A stretch of 64,000 nucleotides of DNA from Xanthomonas chitinilytica (GCF_026107455.2 NZ_JAPCHY010000014.1:1-64000); one strand, 5' to 3'; positions 1 to 9,188 are shown, numbered from the stretch's first letter. Made by a program: numbers and translations. The notes: generated from the sequence alone by a model not told the origin.

Positions 1-30
1 GCGAGGCGTAAGACGGGCATGTTTATGCAG

Positions 31-100
31 GTTCATCCGGGGCTCCTGGGGGCTGGGTTGGCTTCGCAACCTCCATCTTCCAGAGATGCCCCGGATGAAC
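31..100. repeat. Long imperfect hairpin flanked by a perfect 13-bp inverted repeat
   Basis: GTTCATCCGGGGC at 31-43 is exactly inverted at 88-100. Inside lie a second pairing (CTGG 46-49 with CCAG 80-83) and a terminal hairpin (GGTTG 56-60 with CAACC 67-71), so the whole 70 nt can fold into one rod. It lies about 160 bp downstream of the asparagine-synthase stop. There is no T-tract, so it is not a standard intrinsic terminator. The rest of 1-257 shows no gene that I can support. Confidence 0.5.
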
Positions 101-257
101 AACCTACTGAGAGATCACACCTAGCCGGGGATTCCTTCGGCCGCGGTGAAAGTCCATCGAGCTGCGGGGCGCCGGTCGGATCGGCGCATCGCCGCGCGCC
201 CGGGACCGGCCGCCCGAGCCCCGAAGATAGCCTGCGCACGGCGGCGCGATGCCGCCG

Positions 258-2201
258 CTATGCGCGCCGGACCGCGGCGCGGCAGGCGCGCCAGTGCTCC
301 TGCCAGGCCTGGAACATCAGCACGTTCCACAGGTGGGTATGCCACTTGCGCTCCCCCTGCCGGAACCGCCGCCAGACAGCGGCGATCGCCTCCGGCTCGA
401 ACACCGCCTCGGCGGCCAGCCGCTCCGGCGCCAGCAGCCCATCGGCCCAGCCCTGCAGGTCGCCCTTGAGCCATGCGCTCACCGGCGCGCCGAACCCGCG
501 CTTGCCGCGATGGACCATGCCCTCGGGCAGGTAGCGCCGCAGCACGCGCTTGAGCAGGTACTTGCTGGTGCCGTCGCGCAGCTTCATGTGCAGCGGCAGC
601 GACCAGGCGAACTCGGCCACCCGCCAGTCCAGCAGCGGCGCCCTCGCCTCCAGCCCGACCGCCATCGAGGTACGGTCGACCTTGCACAGCAGGTCGTCGG
701 GCAGGTAGCTGGCGAAATCGGCCAGCATCATCGCGTCGGCCGGCGTGCCCGCCCCGTGCAGCGGGTCGGCCAGGCTGTAGAAGCTGTCGGCGCCGGTCGC
801 GCCCGGCACCACCGCGACCGGATCGCGCCAGCGCGAGATGCGGTTGCGGTACACGTCGCCGATGCCGCGCGCGCCGGTTTCGGCCAGCAGCGCCGCCAGC
901 CCGCCGGTGCGCGAGTCCTCGCCGCGCCCGCCCTCGCGCGCGGCCAGCCAGCGCCGCAGCGGAACCGGCAGGCGCTGCAGCAGCGCCCAGTTGCGCAGCG
1001 CGCGCTGGTAGCGGGTGTAGCCGAAGAACAGCTCGTCGCCGCCGTCGCCGGACAGCGCCACCGTCACCCCGCCGCGGGCCAGCTGCGCCACCAGCGCGGT
1101 CGGCACCTGCGAGGCGTCGGCGAACGGCTCGTCGAACATCGCCGGCAACCGCGGCACCACCGCCAGCGCATCGGCGCCGCTGACGTAGAGCTCGGTGTGG
1201 TCGGTCCCCAGCTGCGTGGCCACCTCGCGCGCCAGTGGCGCCTCGTCGTGGTGCGAGCCCTCGAAGCCGATGCTGAAGCTGTGGACCGGCTGGCTGCTCT
1301 GCGCCTGCATCATCGCCGTGACGACGGACGAATCGGTGCCGCCGGACAGGAACACGCCCACCGGCACGTCGGCCACCATGCGCAGCGCCACCGCATCGCG
1401 CAGCAGCGCGTCCAGTTGTTCCTCGGCCGCCTCGTCGCTGCCGCCGAACGGGGTGGCCAGCCGCTGCTGCATGCGCTCGCGCGCGTTCCAGAACGGTCGC
1501 TGCGCCTGCTCGGGGCGATGCGCGGCAGCGCCGGCGGCCACCGTTGCCGCATCCAGCCGCAGCAGGCGCCCGGGCATCAGCTTGAACGCGCCTTGGTGGA
1601 TGCAGTGCGGCGCCGGGATGTAGTCCAGCCGCAGCAGCAGGGTCAACGCATCGCGGTCGATGCCGTTGTCGAAGTCCGGGTGCCGCCACAGTGCCTTCAG
1701 TTCCGAGCCGAATACCAGCGCGTCGCCGGCCCAGCCGTAGTACAGCGGCTTCTTGCCGACGCGGTCGCGAGCCAGCCACAGGCAGCGCTCGTGGCGATCC
1801 CACAGGGCGATGGCGTACATGCCGTTGCTGCGCGCCAGCGCCTCCTGCAGCCCCCACTGGCCGATGGCCGCCAGCAGCACCTCGGTATCGGAATGCCCGC
1901 GGAAACCGTGGCCCAGCGCCTCCAGCTCGGAACGCAACGCGGCGAAGTTGTAGATCTCGCCGTTGTAGGCCAGCTGGTAGCGACCATCGGCGGACGCCAT
2001 CGGCTGGTGCCCCAGCGGCGACAGGTCGAGAATGCTCAGGCGCCGGTGCGCCAGCGCGATTCCCGCCGCGGCATCCGCCCACACCCCCGCATCGTCCGGT
2101 CCCCGGTGCGCCAGCGCGTCGCCCATCGTGCCGGCCAGCGCCGCCAGCGCGTCGCCGGACAACCCCGGCGTTGCCAGCAGCATTCCCGCCAATCCACACA
2201 T
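258..2201 (-). CDS. Glutamine-hydrolysing asparagine synthase family protein (AsnB-like)
   Basis: This 647-residue, two-domain cytosolic amidotransferase has the AsnB architecture. The N-terminal class II glutaminase domain (about 1-215) keeps the Cys2 nucleophile (MCGLAG) and the glutamine-binding YNGEIYN and SDTEVLL motifs. The synthetase domain (about 235-640) carries the pyrophosphate loop SGGTDSS near residue 286 (usually SGG-V/I-DSS) and SGDGGDELF. Family members turn aspartate, ATP and glutamine into asparagine, but many homologues amidate other carboxylates in polysaccharide or natural-product pathways. The start ATG lies 6 nt after the stop of the upstream E1 gene, so the two are probably co-transcribed. 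The substrate is not decided by sequence; the family call is secure. Confidence 0.9.
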   Translation of the reverse strand: MCGLAGMLLATPGLSGDALAALAGTMGDALAHRGPDDAGVWADAAAGIALAHRRLSILDLSPLGHQPMASADGRYQLAYNGEIYNFAALRSELEALGHGFRGHSDTEVLLAAIGQWGLQEALARSNGMYAIALWDRHERCLWLARDRVGKKPLYYGWAGDALVFGSELKALWRHPDFDNGIDRDALTLLLRLDYIPAPHCIHQGAFKLMPGRLLRLDAATVAAGAAAHRPEQAQRPFWNARERMQQRLATPFGGSDEAAEEQLDALLRDAVALRMVADVPVGVFLSGGTDSSVVTAMMQAQSSQPVHSFSIGFEGSHHDEAPLAREVATQLGTDHTELYVSGADALAVVPRLPAMFDEPFADASQVPTALVAQLARGGVTVALSGDGGDELFFGYTRYQRALRNWALLQRLPVPLRRWLAAREGGRGEDSRTGGLAALLAETGARGIGDVYRNRISRWRDPVAVVPGATGADSFYSLADPLHGAGTPADAMMLADFASYLPDDLLCKVDRTSMAVGLEARAPLLDWRVAEFAWSLPLHMKLRDGTSKYLLKRVLRRYLPEGMVHRGKRGFGAPVSAWLKGDLQGWADGLLAPERLAAEAVFEPEAIAAVWRRFRQGERKWHTHLWNVLMFQAWQEHWRACRAAVRRA

Positions 2202-2207
2202 GCTTCT

Positions 2208-4484
2208 CTATTCCCGGGCCAGCGCCGCCGCGGCCTGCACGATGTCATTGTCGCCCGGAAGCACCAGCAGCGCTGCCCCCGCCAACGGCGTATAGGTATC
2301 GGCCCCCACCACCCGGCGCTGCGGTACCCGGCCGAACCCGGCCTCCACCAGCGCGGTGACCACGCCCTCGCCCACCCCGGCGCTGCGGCGGCCCTCGTCC
2401 ACCACCAGGATCCGCCGCGCACCGGCAGCCTGCGCCGCGATGAAGGCATCGTTGAGCGGCACCAGCCAGCGCAGGTCCACCACCCGTACCTGCCAGCCCT
2501 GCTCGGCCTCGATCCGCCGCGCCGCGCGCAGGCTCATCGGCACGCCGTTGCCGTAGGTGAAGATCACCAGGTCGTCGTGGCCCTCGCCGTAGACCCGGCC
2601 CTCGCCCAGCGGCATCGCCTCGCCCGGCGGCGGGTACGGGAACAGCCACTGGCCGTCGCCGGCGGCATGCAGGTCCTTGGCCATGTACAACGCGATCGGC
2701 TCCAGGAACACGCATACCCGGCCATCCACCCGCGCCAGCGCCGCCAGCGTGCGCAGCATGCTCGCCGCGTCGTCGCCGCGCGACGGGCAGCCGACCACCA
2801 GCCCGGGGATGTCGCGCAGCGCGGCGATCGAATTGTCGTTGTGGAAATGGCCGCCGAAGCCCTTCTGGTAACCGAGGCCGGCGATGCGCACCAGCATCGG
2901 GTTGCGGTACTGGTCGTTGGAGAAGAACTGCAGCGAGCAGGCCTCGCCACGCAGCTGGTCGGCGGCGTTGTGCAGGTAGGCCAGGTACTGGATCTCCGGC
3001 AGCGGCAGCAGGCCCAGGTTGGCGAAGCCCTGGGCCAGGCCCAGGATCATGGTCTCGTCGAGCAGGGTATTGAACACCCGGCGCGGGCCGAACGCCTTCA
3101 GCAGGCCCTTGCTGACGGTGTAGACGCCGCCCTTCTGCGCCACGTCCTCGCCGAACAGCACGGTATCGGGGTACTTGCACATCAGCTCGTGCAGCGCCTG
3201 GTTGATCTGGATGGCCAGGTGCCGCGGCGGCTGGTTTTCCGGCAGGGCCGGTTCGCCGCCGGACAATTCGAGCCGGCGCGCGGCGAAATCGTCGCGCCGC
3301 GCCTCGGCCTGCACCGCCTCCGGGCTGTATGGCGCCAGCGGTGCGACCACCTGCTGCAGCGACTCCAGTTTGGGCCGCCGGTCGGCCGCGGTCGCGGCGG
3401 CGAAGCAGCGTTCGCGCGTGCGTTCGTACAGCGCCAGCACCGCGTCCCGGTCCATCAGCCCTGATTCCAGCGCGATCGCCGCCGAGCGCAGCAGCGGGTC
3501 GGCCGCCTCCACCGCGCACAGTTCCTCCAGCGGCCGCCATTCCACCTCGAAGTCGGTGCCGGCGTGGCCCATCAGCCGGGTCGTGCGCAGGTGCAGGAAG
3601 GTCGGGCGCCGGGTCCGCCGACAATGTTCCACCGCCTGCTGGACCTGGCCATAGCCGCTGGCCAGGTCCAGCCCGTCGGCGGCGAAGTAGTCCAGCCCCG
3701 GGCGCTGGCGGAAGCTCTCGGCGATCCAGCCGGCCGGCGTCTTCACCGAGATGCCGATGCCGTTGTCCTCGCACACGAACAGCACCGGCGCCGGCAGCTT
3801 CTGGTAGGCGCTCCACGAAGCGGTGTTGAACGCGGTCTGCGCGGTGGCGTGGTTGGCCGAGGCGTCGCCGAAGGAGCAGATCACGATGCTGTCCCCGGGC
3901 ACCGGCAAGGGCCGGTCCAGCCGCTTGCCGGCCTCGAGGGCCAGCGCCGTGCCCAGCGCCTTGGGCAGGTGCGAGGCGATGGTCGAGGTCTGCGGCAGCA
4001 CCCACAGCGGCTTGCTGCCCCACACCTTGTGGCGGCCGCCGCTGGCCGGGTCCTCGGCGCTGGCGGCGAACGACAGCGCCGAATCCATCACCGGGTCCAT
4101 GCCCGGCAGCTTGCGGAAGCGTTCGGCCATGAAGCCGCCCGAGCGGTAATGCAGGAACGCCGGATCGGTATGCCGGGCCGCCCGCGCCACCATCGCATTG
4201 CCCTCGTGGCCGGACGAGCCGATGGTGTAGAAGACCTTGTTCTGCACCCGCAGCACCCGCGCCATCAGGTCGAGGTGGCGGCTGACCAGCTGCGACTCGA
4301 ACAGTTCGGCGAAGCCCCGCGCGTCCAGCGCGCTGCCGGCCAGCACCGGCGCATCCCCCGCCGGCGGCCGCTTGCCGCCGCCGTTCCAGCCCCTGACGAA
4401 CTCGACGAAATTGACGTCGCAGATCTCGGCCCGGTTCAGGCCCTTCATGCGTGCGGGGATGGGATCGGGAACATCGACGAACAT
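2208..4484 (-). CDS. Fused E1 alpha/beta thiamine-diphosphate 2-oxoacid dehydrogenase
   Basis: The 758-residue protein joins both subunits of a branched-chain-type 2-oxoacid dehydrogenase E1 in one chain. The alpha-like half (to about residue 415) has the ThDP/Mg motif opened by GDAS (near 204) and closed by EDNGIGIS (near 240), plus the HYRSGG region. The beta-like half (from about 423) has GEDVAQKGGVYTV and the transketolase C-terminal fold. E1 decarboxylates a 2-oxo acid and passes the acyl group to a lipoyl E2. No E2 or E3 gene is nearby, so the acceptor must be encoded elsewhere or differ. AAGGAG sits 9 nt before the ATG. It lies between a GST gene and an AsnB-like gene on the same strand. 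Confidence 0.88.
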   Translation of the reverse strand: MFVDVPDPIPARMKGLNRAEICDVNFVEFVRGWNGGGKRPPAGDAPVLAGSALDARGFAELFESQLVSRHLDLMARVLRVQNKVFYTIGSSGHEGNAMVARAARHTDPAFLHYRSGGFMAERFRKLPGMDPVMDSALSFAASAEDPASGGRHKVWGSKPLWVLPQTSTIASHLPKALGTALALEAGKRLDRPLPVPGDSIVICSFGDASANHATAQTAFNTASWSAYQKLPAPVLFVCEDNGIGISVKTPAGWIAESFRQRPGLDYFAADGLDLASGYGQVQQAVEHCRRTRRPTFLHLRTTRLMGHAGTDFEVEWRPLEELCAVEAADPLLRSAAIALESGLMDRDAVLALYERTRERCFAAATAADRRPKLESLQQVVAPLAPYSPEAVQAEARRDDFAARRLELSGGEPALPENQPPRHLAIQINQALHELMCKYPDTVLFGEDVAQKGGVYTVSKGLLKAFGPRRVFNTLLDETMILGLAQGFANLGLLPLPEIQYLAYLHNAADQLRGEACSLQFFSNDQYRNPMLVRIAGLGYQKGFGGHFHNDNSIAALRDIPGLVVGCPSRGDDAASMLRTLAALARVDGRVCVFLEPIALYMAKDLHAAGDGQWLFPYPPPGEAMPLGEGRVYGEGHDDLVIFTYGNGVPMSLRAARRIEAEQGWQVRVVDLRWLVPLNDAFIAAQAAGARRILVVDEGRRSAGVGEGVVTALVEAGFGRVPQRRVVGADTYTPLAGAALLVLPGDNDIVQAAAALARE

Positions 4485-4538
4485 GCGATCAGGCTCCTTT
4501 CTCCGCGACGGGAGAACCAGGGAAAGGCAAGCGAAGGA

Positions 4539-5198
4539 TCAACGGGACCGGGCGATCAGCGCCGCGGCCGCGGCATCCGGCGGCGGCATCGCCACGAAGC
4601 CGGGGGTCTGCGCCACGCGCGCCAGCCAACCGCGCACGCTCGGGTAGCCGTCCAGCGCGATGCCGCCGTGGTCGGCAACCGCGGTGTAGGCGTGCAGCGC
4701 GATGTCGGCGATGCCGTAGCCGGCGCCGGTGAACCAGTCGTGCCCGGCCAGGTGCCGCTCCATCACCTCCAGCGCCTGGTGGCCGCGCTCGCGCAGCTTC
4801 GGCAGTTCGGCGCGACGCGGCGAATCCAGCGGTGTCCAGCCGCTGACGAAACGGGCCACCGCGATGAACGGTTCGTGCGAGTACTGTTCGAAGAACATCC
4901 AGCTCAGCGCCTGCGCCCGCTCCCAGCCGTCGCTTGGCAGGTACGGCGTCCCCTCGGCCAGCCAGAACAGGATCGCATTGGACTCGACCAGCACGCGGCC
5001 GTCGGCGCGCTCGAGCAGCGGCACCTTGCCGTTGGGGTTCATTGCCAGGAACTGCGGCGTGCGCGACTGCCCGCCCGGCACGTCCACTTCCACCCAGCGA
5101 TAACGCGTCCCCAGTTGCTCCAGCAGCAGCCGCACCTTGTGGCAGTTGCCGGAGGCGGACATGCCATGGACGGTCAACGGAACGCGGTCTGTCGGCAT
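4539..5198 (-). CDS. Glutathione S-transferase family protein
   Basis: At 219 residues it has the usual GST length. An N-terminal thioredoxin-like domain opens with SASGNCHKVRLLLEQL, includes the cis-proline context GKVPLLE and ends with the ESNAILFWLAEGT motif that binds the glutathione gamma-glutamate. A helical C-terminal domain follows (about 90-210) with the GYGIADIALHAY N-capping motif. Such enzymes conjugate or reduce electrophiles with glutathione in the cytosol. The stop lies 54 nt before the start of the E1 gene on the same strand, so it may head the GST-E1-AsnB unit. A serine or cysteine near residue 16-18 is the likely catalytic position. The substrate is unknown. Confidence 0.9.
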   Translation of the reverse strand: MPTDRVPLTVHGMSASGNCHKVRLLLEQLGTRYRWVEVDVPGGQSRTPQFLAMNPNGKVPLLERADGRVLVESNAILFWLAEGTPYLPSDGWERAQALSWMFFEQYSHEPFIAVARFVSGWTPLDSPRRAELPKLRERGHQALEVMERHLAGHDWFTGAGYGIADIALHAYTAVADHGGIALDGYPSVRGWLARVAQTPGFVAMPPPDAAAAALIARSR

Positions 5199-5515
5199 CG
5201 CAACGATTCCCCTTGCTGGTGGTGGCGCACGCCGGCGCGGCGGCGCTCCATCTCAACGCAATCGGGGCAGGTTGGAAAGTGCGGGCGCAGCAAAGCGCAC
5301 GGCCCGCTCTGCGTCGCCTTCCTGCCCGTGCGGGGCAAGCCGTGCCTGGTTCCTGCATGGAGAACGCCGGTGCCTGCCGCCGACAGCGCAGACCCACGCC
5401 TTCCCGCGATGCTTCGCCACCGTCGCGTCCGGGCGCCCGACCGGGCGCATGGACGCCGGAAACAGCGAAGGCCGGCAATGCCGGCCTTCGCTGCAAGGTT
5501 CGGCGACGGAACGGC
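5199..5515. terminator. Intergenic region with a strong palindromic hairpin (5464-5492)
   Basis: The 317-nt gap holds no gene I can support. The only clear element is a 14-bp inverted repeat (AGCGAAGGCCGGCA, one unpaired base, then its complement) 24 nt beyond the stop of the glycine-zipper gene on the minus strand. It is followed on that strand by a short TTT run. It probably ends transcription of that gene. Confidence 0.6.
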
Positions 5516-6343
5516 TTACTGCCTGTTGGCCTCGCCGCCGGCGGCCGTGGTCTGGGTGACCAGCTGTCCGTCGAGCACCGGCAGGCGGTCGCTGGCCGGC
5601 TTGTCGTCCATGCGCACGGTCTTTTCCTGGCCGTCGAAACGGTAGGTCACGTCGTAGCCGATCACGTTGTCGGCATTGCCCATGGCGATGCGGGTGCCGG
5701 GCTTGCTGTCCATGCGCATGGTGCCGGTGGTGCCGTCGGCATTGCGGTAGGTGACGTTGTAGCCGGTCACGCGCGAGGACTCGGAGGTGCTGTTCTCGGT
5801 ACGGCACTGGCGCTCGGTGCGGGTCACGACCTTGCCGCCGACATGGCGCTTGTCGACCTGGTTGCCGATCACGCCACCGGCCACGGCGCCGGCCGCGGTG
5901 GCCGCCTTCTTGCCACTGCCGCCGCCCACCTGGTTGCCGATCAGGCCGCCGATCACCGCACCGGCCACGGTGCCGCCGACGTTGCCGTCGCGCTCGGGCA
6001 GCCGCTCCTGCACCACCACGTCCTCGCAGACTTCCCGCGGCACGGTGGTGGAGGTGGTCTCGCGCACCGGCTCGCTGCCGATCACGGTGGCGTACAGCTT
6101 CTCCTTCTGCGTCACCGGCTCGACCTTGAGCACGTCGGCGTATTCCAGCTTGCCGCCGGTGGCAAGCTCGTCGGTCAGCGCGGCGTCATCGGTCGCCAGC
6201 GAGGTGTTCAGCGCCGGGCGGGTTTCCGTCGTGCCGGCCAGGTCGGCCGGCTTGTCGCGGCCGCTCATGAAAGCAGCGGTGGCGATGCCGCCCACCAGCA
6301 ATGCCCCCGCGGCAACCAGTATCGTTGTGGTATTGCTCTTCAT
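5516..6343 (-). CDS. Glycine-zipper 2TM domain envelope protein
   Basis: The 275-residue protein has an N-terminal membrane or signal segment (TTTILVAAGALLVGGIATAA). A central glycine zipper, AGAVIGGLIGNQVGGGSGKK followed by AGAVAGGVIGNQV (about 137-172), is of the Rickettsia 17-kDa/SlyB class. Its C-terminal half repeats a YNVTYR-(N)10-(V/M)RMDxKP module twice. Such proteins sit in the envelope and affect membrane integrity; their exact role is unclear. The ATG at 6343 is chosen because AGGGAG precedes it by 6 nt and the signal segment begins there; a longer open frame extends upstream without such support. The gene is transcribed away from the DUF6116 gene. Confidence 0.82.
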   Translation of the reverse strand: MKSNTTTILVAAGALLVGGIATAAFMSGRDKPADLAGTTETRPALNTSLATDDAALTDELATGGKLEYADVLKVEPVTQKEKLYATVIGSEPVRETTSTTVPREVCEDVVVQERLPERDGNVGGTVAGAVIGGLIGNQVGGGSGKKAATAAGAVAGGVIGNQVDKRHVGGKVVTRTERQCRTENSTSESSRVTGYNVTYRNADGTTGTMRMDSKPGTRIAMGNADNVIGYDVTYRFDGQEKTVRMDDKPASDRLPVLDGQLVTQTTAAGGEANRQ

Positions 6344-6502
6344 TACCAGCTCCCTGCGGACGATCCGCGTTCTTGTGGTGCCAATTCCAGCACGAACAAG
6401 CTGAACAAATCCACGTCCCGTTAACATTGTGCCTTCGGAAACCGGCGCAACGTCGCAATATCCGTCGTGATAGCGTTTTCCCACCCGACGAGGACCCCCA
6501 TC

Positions 6503-6724
6503 ATGCCAAGTCCGATGCTGCTGCCGCTGCTGGAATGGGCACGGAAGCTGCGCTACCCGACCCTGTTCAAGATCACCGCCGCGCTGTTCGCGCTGAGCCT
6601 GCTGCTGCCCGATCCGGTGCCCTTCGTCGACGAGATCCTGTTCGGCCTCGGCACCCTGCTGCTGGCCAACTGGAAGAAGCGCAAGGCGCCGCTGGAACCC
6701 CGGGCGCTTCCGCCGGACCGTTGA
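6503..6724 (+). CDS. DUF6116 family small membrane protein
   Basis: The 73-residue protein begins MPSPMLLPLLEWARKLRYPT and contains two short hydrophobic stretches (ITAALFALSLLL and DEILFGLGTLLLANW) followed by a basic tail. This matches a small protein common in Xanthomonadaceae. AGGA lies about 8 nt upstream of the ATG. The stop is 7 nt before the TatD gene, so the two probably share a transcript. The function is unknown. Confidence 0.8.
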   Translation: MPSPMLLPLLEWARKLRYPTLFKITAALFALSLLLPDPVPFVDEILFGLGTLLLANWKKRKAPLEPRALPPDR

Positions 6725-6731
6725 TATCGCC

Positions 6732-7505
6732 ATGCAGCTGATCGACAGCCATTGCCACTTGGACGCGGCCGAATTCGACGCCGACCGCGACCAGGTGGTG
6801 GCCCGTGCCCGCCAGGCCGGCGTGGCCGCGCAGGTGGTGCCGGCCGTCACCGCTGCCAGCTGGCCCGGCCTGCGCGAGGTCTGCCGGATACAGCCCGGCC
6901 TGCACCCGGCCTATGGACTGCACCCGATGTTCCTGGCCGAACACGCGCCCGAACACCTGCCGCTGCTGCGCGAGTGGATCGAACGCGAGCGGCCGTGCGC
7001 CATCGGCGAGTGCGGGCTGGACTTCTTCGTGGCCGGCCTGGACCCGGAACGGCAGCGCCACTTTTTCGATGGCCAACTGGAGCTGGCGCGCGACTACCGC
7101 CTGCCGCTGATCGTGCATGCGCGCCGCGCGGTCGAAGAGGTCATCGCCGCGATCAGGCGCGTCGGCGGCCTGCGCGGCGTGGTCCACAGCTTCTCGGGCA
7201 GCCCCGAGCAGGCGCGCCAGCTGTGGCAGCTCGGCTTCCTGATCGGCCTCGGCGGCCCGCTCACCTACCCGCGCGCCAACCGGCTGCGGCGGTTGGCGGC
7301 GGAGATGCCGCTGGAATACCTGTTGCTGGAAACCGACGCCCCCGACCAGCCGGACGCCGACATCCGCGGCCAGCGCAACGAACCGGCGCGCCTGCCGGTG
7401 GTCCTGCGGACCGTCGCCGCGTTGCGCGGGCAACCCGAAGCGGAGATCGCCCGGGCGACCACCGCCAACGCGCGCCGGTTGTTCGGCCTGCCGTCCGCGG
7501 CCTGA
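6732..7505 (+). CDS. TatD family metal-dependent hydrolase
   Basis: The 257-residue TIM-barrel hydrolase carries all family metal ligands. These are HCHLD at the N-terminus, GECGLDFF (about 94-101), VHARRA, HSFSG and the C-terminal ETDAPD. TatD enzymes are Mg-dependent 3'-5' exonucleases, or D-aminoacyl-tRNA/peptide hydrolases in some branches; the sequence resembles the YjjV-type branch more than E. coli TatD. It starts 7 nt after the DUF6116 stop and converges on tcdA. The substrate is not predictable. Confidence 0.92.
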   Translation: MQLIDSHCHLDAAEFDADRDQVVARARQAGVAAQVVPAVTAASWPGLREVCRIQPGLHPAYGLHPMFLAEHAPEHLPLLREWIERERPCAIGECGLDFFVAGLDPERQRHFFDGQLELARDYRLPLIVHARRAVEEVIAAIRRVGGLRGVVHSFSGSPEQARQLWQLGFLIGLGGPLTYPRANRLRRLAAEMPLEYLLLETDAPDQPDADIRGQRNEPARLPVVLRTVAALRGQPEAEIARATTANARRLFGLPSAA

Positions 7506-7526
7506 CGGTCGCGCTGGCCGCCGCCG

Positions 7527-8360
7527 TCAACCGGTGGCGGTGTCCGCCTCCGCCGGCACGCGGGCTTCGCCGCGCCGCGGCTTGAGCAGCATTTCCAGCG
7601 CCTTGCCCACGGCGGCGAACGCGAACGCGCCGGTGATGTGGGTCGCCGCGCCCAGGCCGGCGCCGCAATCCAGCTTCAATGCCGCATCGGCGCCGAGCTG
7701 CGGCCGCAGGCCGCACACGCTGCCGTCGGCCTGCGGGTACTTGACGTTCTCCAGCGAGTACACCGCCGGCACGCCGAAATAGCGCTGCGGGTTCTTCGGG
7801 AAGTTGAACTCGCCGCGCAGCTTCTTGCGGATCAACGCCAGCATCGCGTCGTGCTCGGTGCGCGACACGTCGCGTATCCGCACCAGGGTCGGGTCGGTGC
7901 GGCCGCCGGCGGCGCCGACGGTCAGGACCGGCAGCTTGCGGCGCCGGCACCAGGCAATGGCCTCGACCTTGACCCGGAAGCTGTCGCAGGCATCGATCAC
8001 CAGGTCGAACCGCCGGTCCAGCAGCTGTTCCATGTTGGAAGCGGTGAGGAACGCCTCGACCGGATCGACGTCGATGTCCGGATTGATCGCGCGGCAGCGC
8101 TCGGCCATCGCCAGCGCCTTGTTGCGCCCGTATTGCCCGTCCAGCGCGGGCAGCTGGCGGTTGGTGTTGGAGACGCAGATGTCGTCGGCATCGATCAGGG
8201 TCAGGTGGCCGACCGCCGAACGCGCCAGCGCCTCCACCACCCACGAGCCGACCCCGCCCATCCCCACCACCGCCACCCGGCAGCCCGACAGCCGTTCGAT
8301 GGTGCCGGCACCGTACAACCGGTCGATGCCGGCGAAGCGTTCGCGCAATTGTTCTTTCAT
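7527..8360 (-). CDS. tcdA: tRNA threonylcarbamoyladenosine dehydratase TcdA
   Basis: The 277-residue E1/MoeB-ThiF-type enzyme has the nucleotide loop VVGMGGVGSW near residue 33, the adenylate-binding DADDICVSNTNRQ, and the C-terminal family regions NPQRYFGVPAVYS and GAATHITGAFAFA. TcdA uses ATP to cyclise the t6A base at position 37 of ANN-decoding tRNAs to ct6A. It converges with tatD with a 21-nt gap. The 298 nt upstream (8361-8658) before the next gene show nothing I can assign. No clear Shine-Dalgarno precedes the ATG. Confidence 0.93.
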   Translation of the reverse strand: MKEQLRERFAGIDRLYGAGTIERLSGCRVAVVGMGGVGSWVVEALARSAVGHLTLIDADDICVSNTNRQLPALDGQYGRNKALAMAERCRAINPDIDVDPVEAFLTASNMEQLLDRRFDLVIDACDSFRVKVEAIAWCRRRKLPVLTVGAAGGRTDPTLVRIRDVSRTEHDAMLALIRKKLRGEFNFPKNPQRYFGVPAVYSLENVKYPQADGSVCGLRPQLGADAALKLDCGAGLGAATHITGAFAFAAVGKALEMLLKPRRGEARVPAEADTATG

Positions 8361-8658
8361 CCGCCCATTTTAATGGCGTGCCGCCGTTTCCGAGCGGATC
8401 GCATCGCGTGCATGCATCCGCAGCGGGCCGGAGAAGCGCGCAGCCGCACATCCGATCCGCGGTCAGGGAGCGGGTGGCGGGCGCCGGGGCGGATCCTCCC
8501 TGCTTGGCAAATGGCGCGGCCGACCGGCTTCGGTGCCTCCATGGATGCCGTGCCGGGCCGGAGGTTCGCGACCGCGACGACGCCCCACCGACCACGGGAC
8601 ATGGTGGCGACCTTGCCGGGTGCCGTACCATCGGCGCGCTTTCCAAGGAGCCAGCACG

Positions 8659-9090
8659 ATGTCCGAAGCCCCCCGCCAGCCCTCCTCCGCCCCGCGCTAC
8701 CTGGCCGTCCTGGTCGTCGGCCTGCTCATCGGCATCGTCACCACGGTGATGCTGGGCCGCGCGCTGCAGGCGCGCCGCGACCCGTTTCCCGACAGCCTGA
8801 TGCAGGTGATGTCGCGGCAGCTCCAGCTGCTGCGCGACAGCCAGGCCCAGAACCGCTGTTCGACGGCCGACATCGTCCCGCGGCTGCAGACCCTGCGCGC
8901 GCTGTCCAACGACCTGGACCTGGCCTTCCCCGGCCTGCGCGACGATGCCCGGTTCCAGCAACACGCCAGCCGGTTCCGCGCCACCTTGAACGACGCGATC
9001 GCCGCACCGCCGGCCGATTGCGCGGCGACGGCCACGCTGAACCAGCAGCTCGAAGCCGACTGCCGGGCCTGCCACCAGGACTTCCGCTGA
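8659..9090 (+). CDS. Membrane-anchored class II-like cytochrome c
   Basis: The 143-residue protein has an N-terminal transmembrane anchor (LAVLVVGLLIGIVTTVML). A mostly helical domain ends in a single haem-binding CRACHQDF, only three residues from the C-terminus. The far C-terminal CXXCH is the hallmark of class II (c'/c556) cytochromes, which are periplasmic four-helix bundles. AAGGAG (8645-8650) supports this start 8 nt downstream. It probably carries electrons or senses a ligand at the periplasmic face; the partner is unknown. Low overall conservation with named families keeps the subfamily call tentative. Confidence 0.72.
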   Translation: MSEAPRQPSSAPRYLAVLVVGLLIGIVTTVMLGRALQARRDPFPDSLMQVMSRQLQLLRDSQAQNRCSTADIVPRLQTLRALSNDLDLAFPGLRDDARFQQHASRFRATLNDAIAAPPADCAATATLNQQLEADCRACHQDFR

Positions 9091-9188
9091 ACGCGCCGCG
9101 CGGTTGGCGTTGCGTTCACGTGGGAAGCGACAGGATCGTGCCCATGCGGTAGAGACCGCATCCCAACCCTCTGGCAAGGAGAAACACC

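Noticed and set aside
31..100. Integron attC site
   Set aside because: The outer repeat does not carry the GTTRRRY/RYYYAAC core pairs of attC, and there is no integrase or cassette array.
249..3464. Very long plus-strand open frame of about 1,070 codons
   Set aside because: It lies antisense to the AsnB-like and E1 genes, whose motifs are unmistakable. Its protein is Arg/Gly/Pro/His-rich low complexity, as expected for the complement of GC-rich coding DNA.
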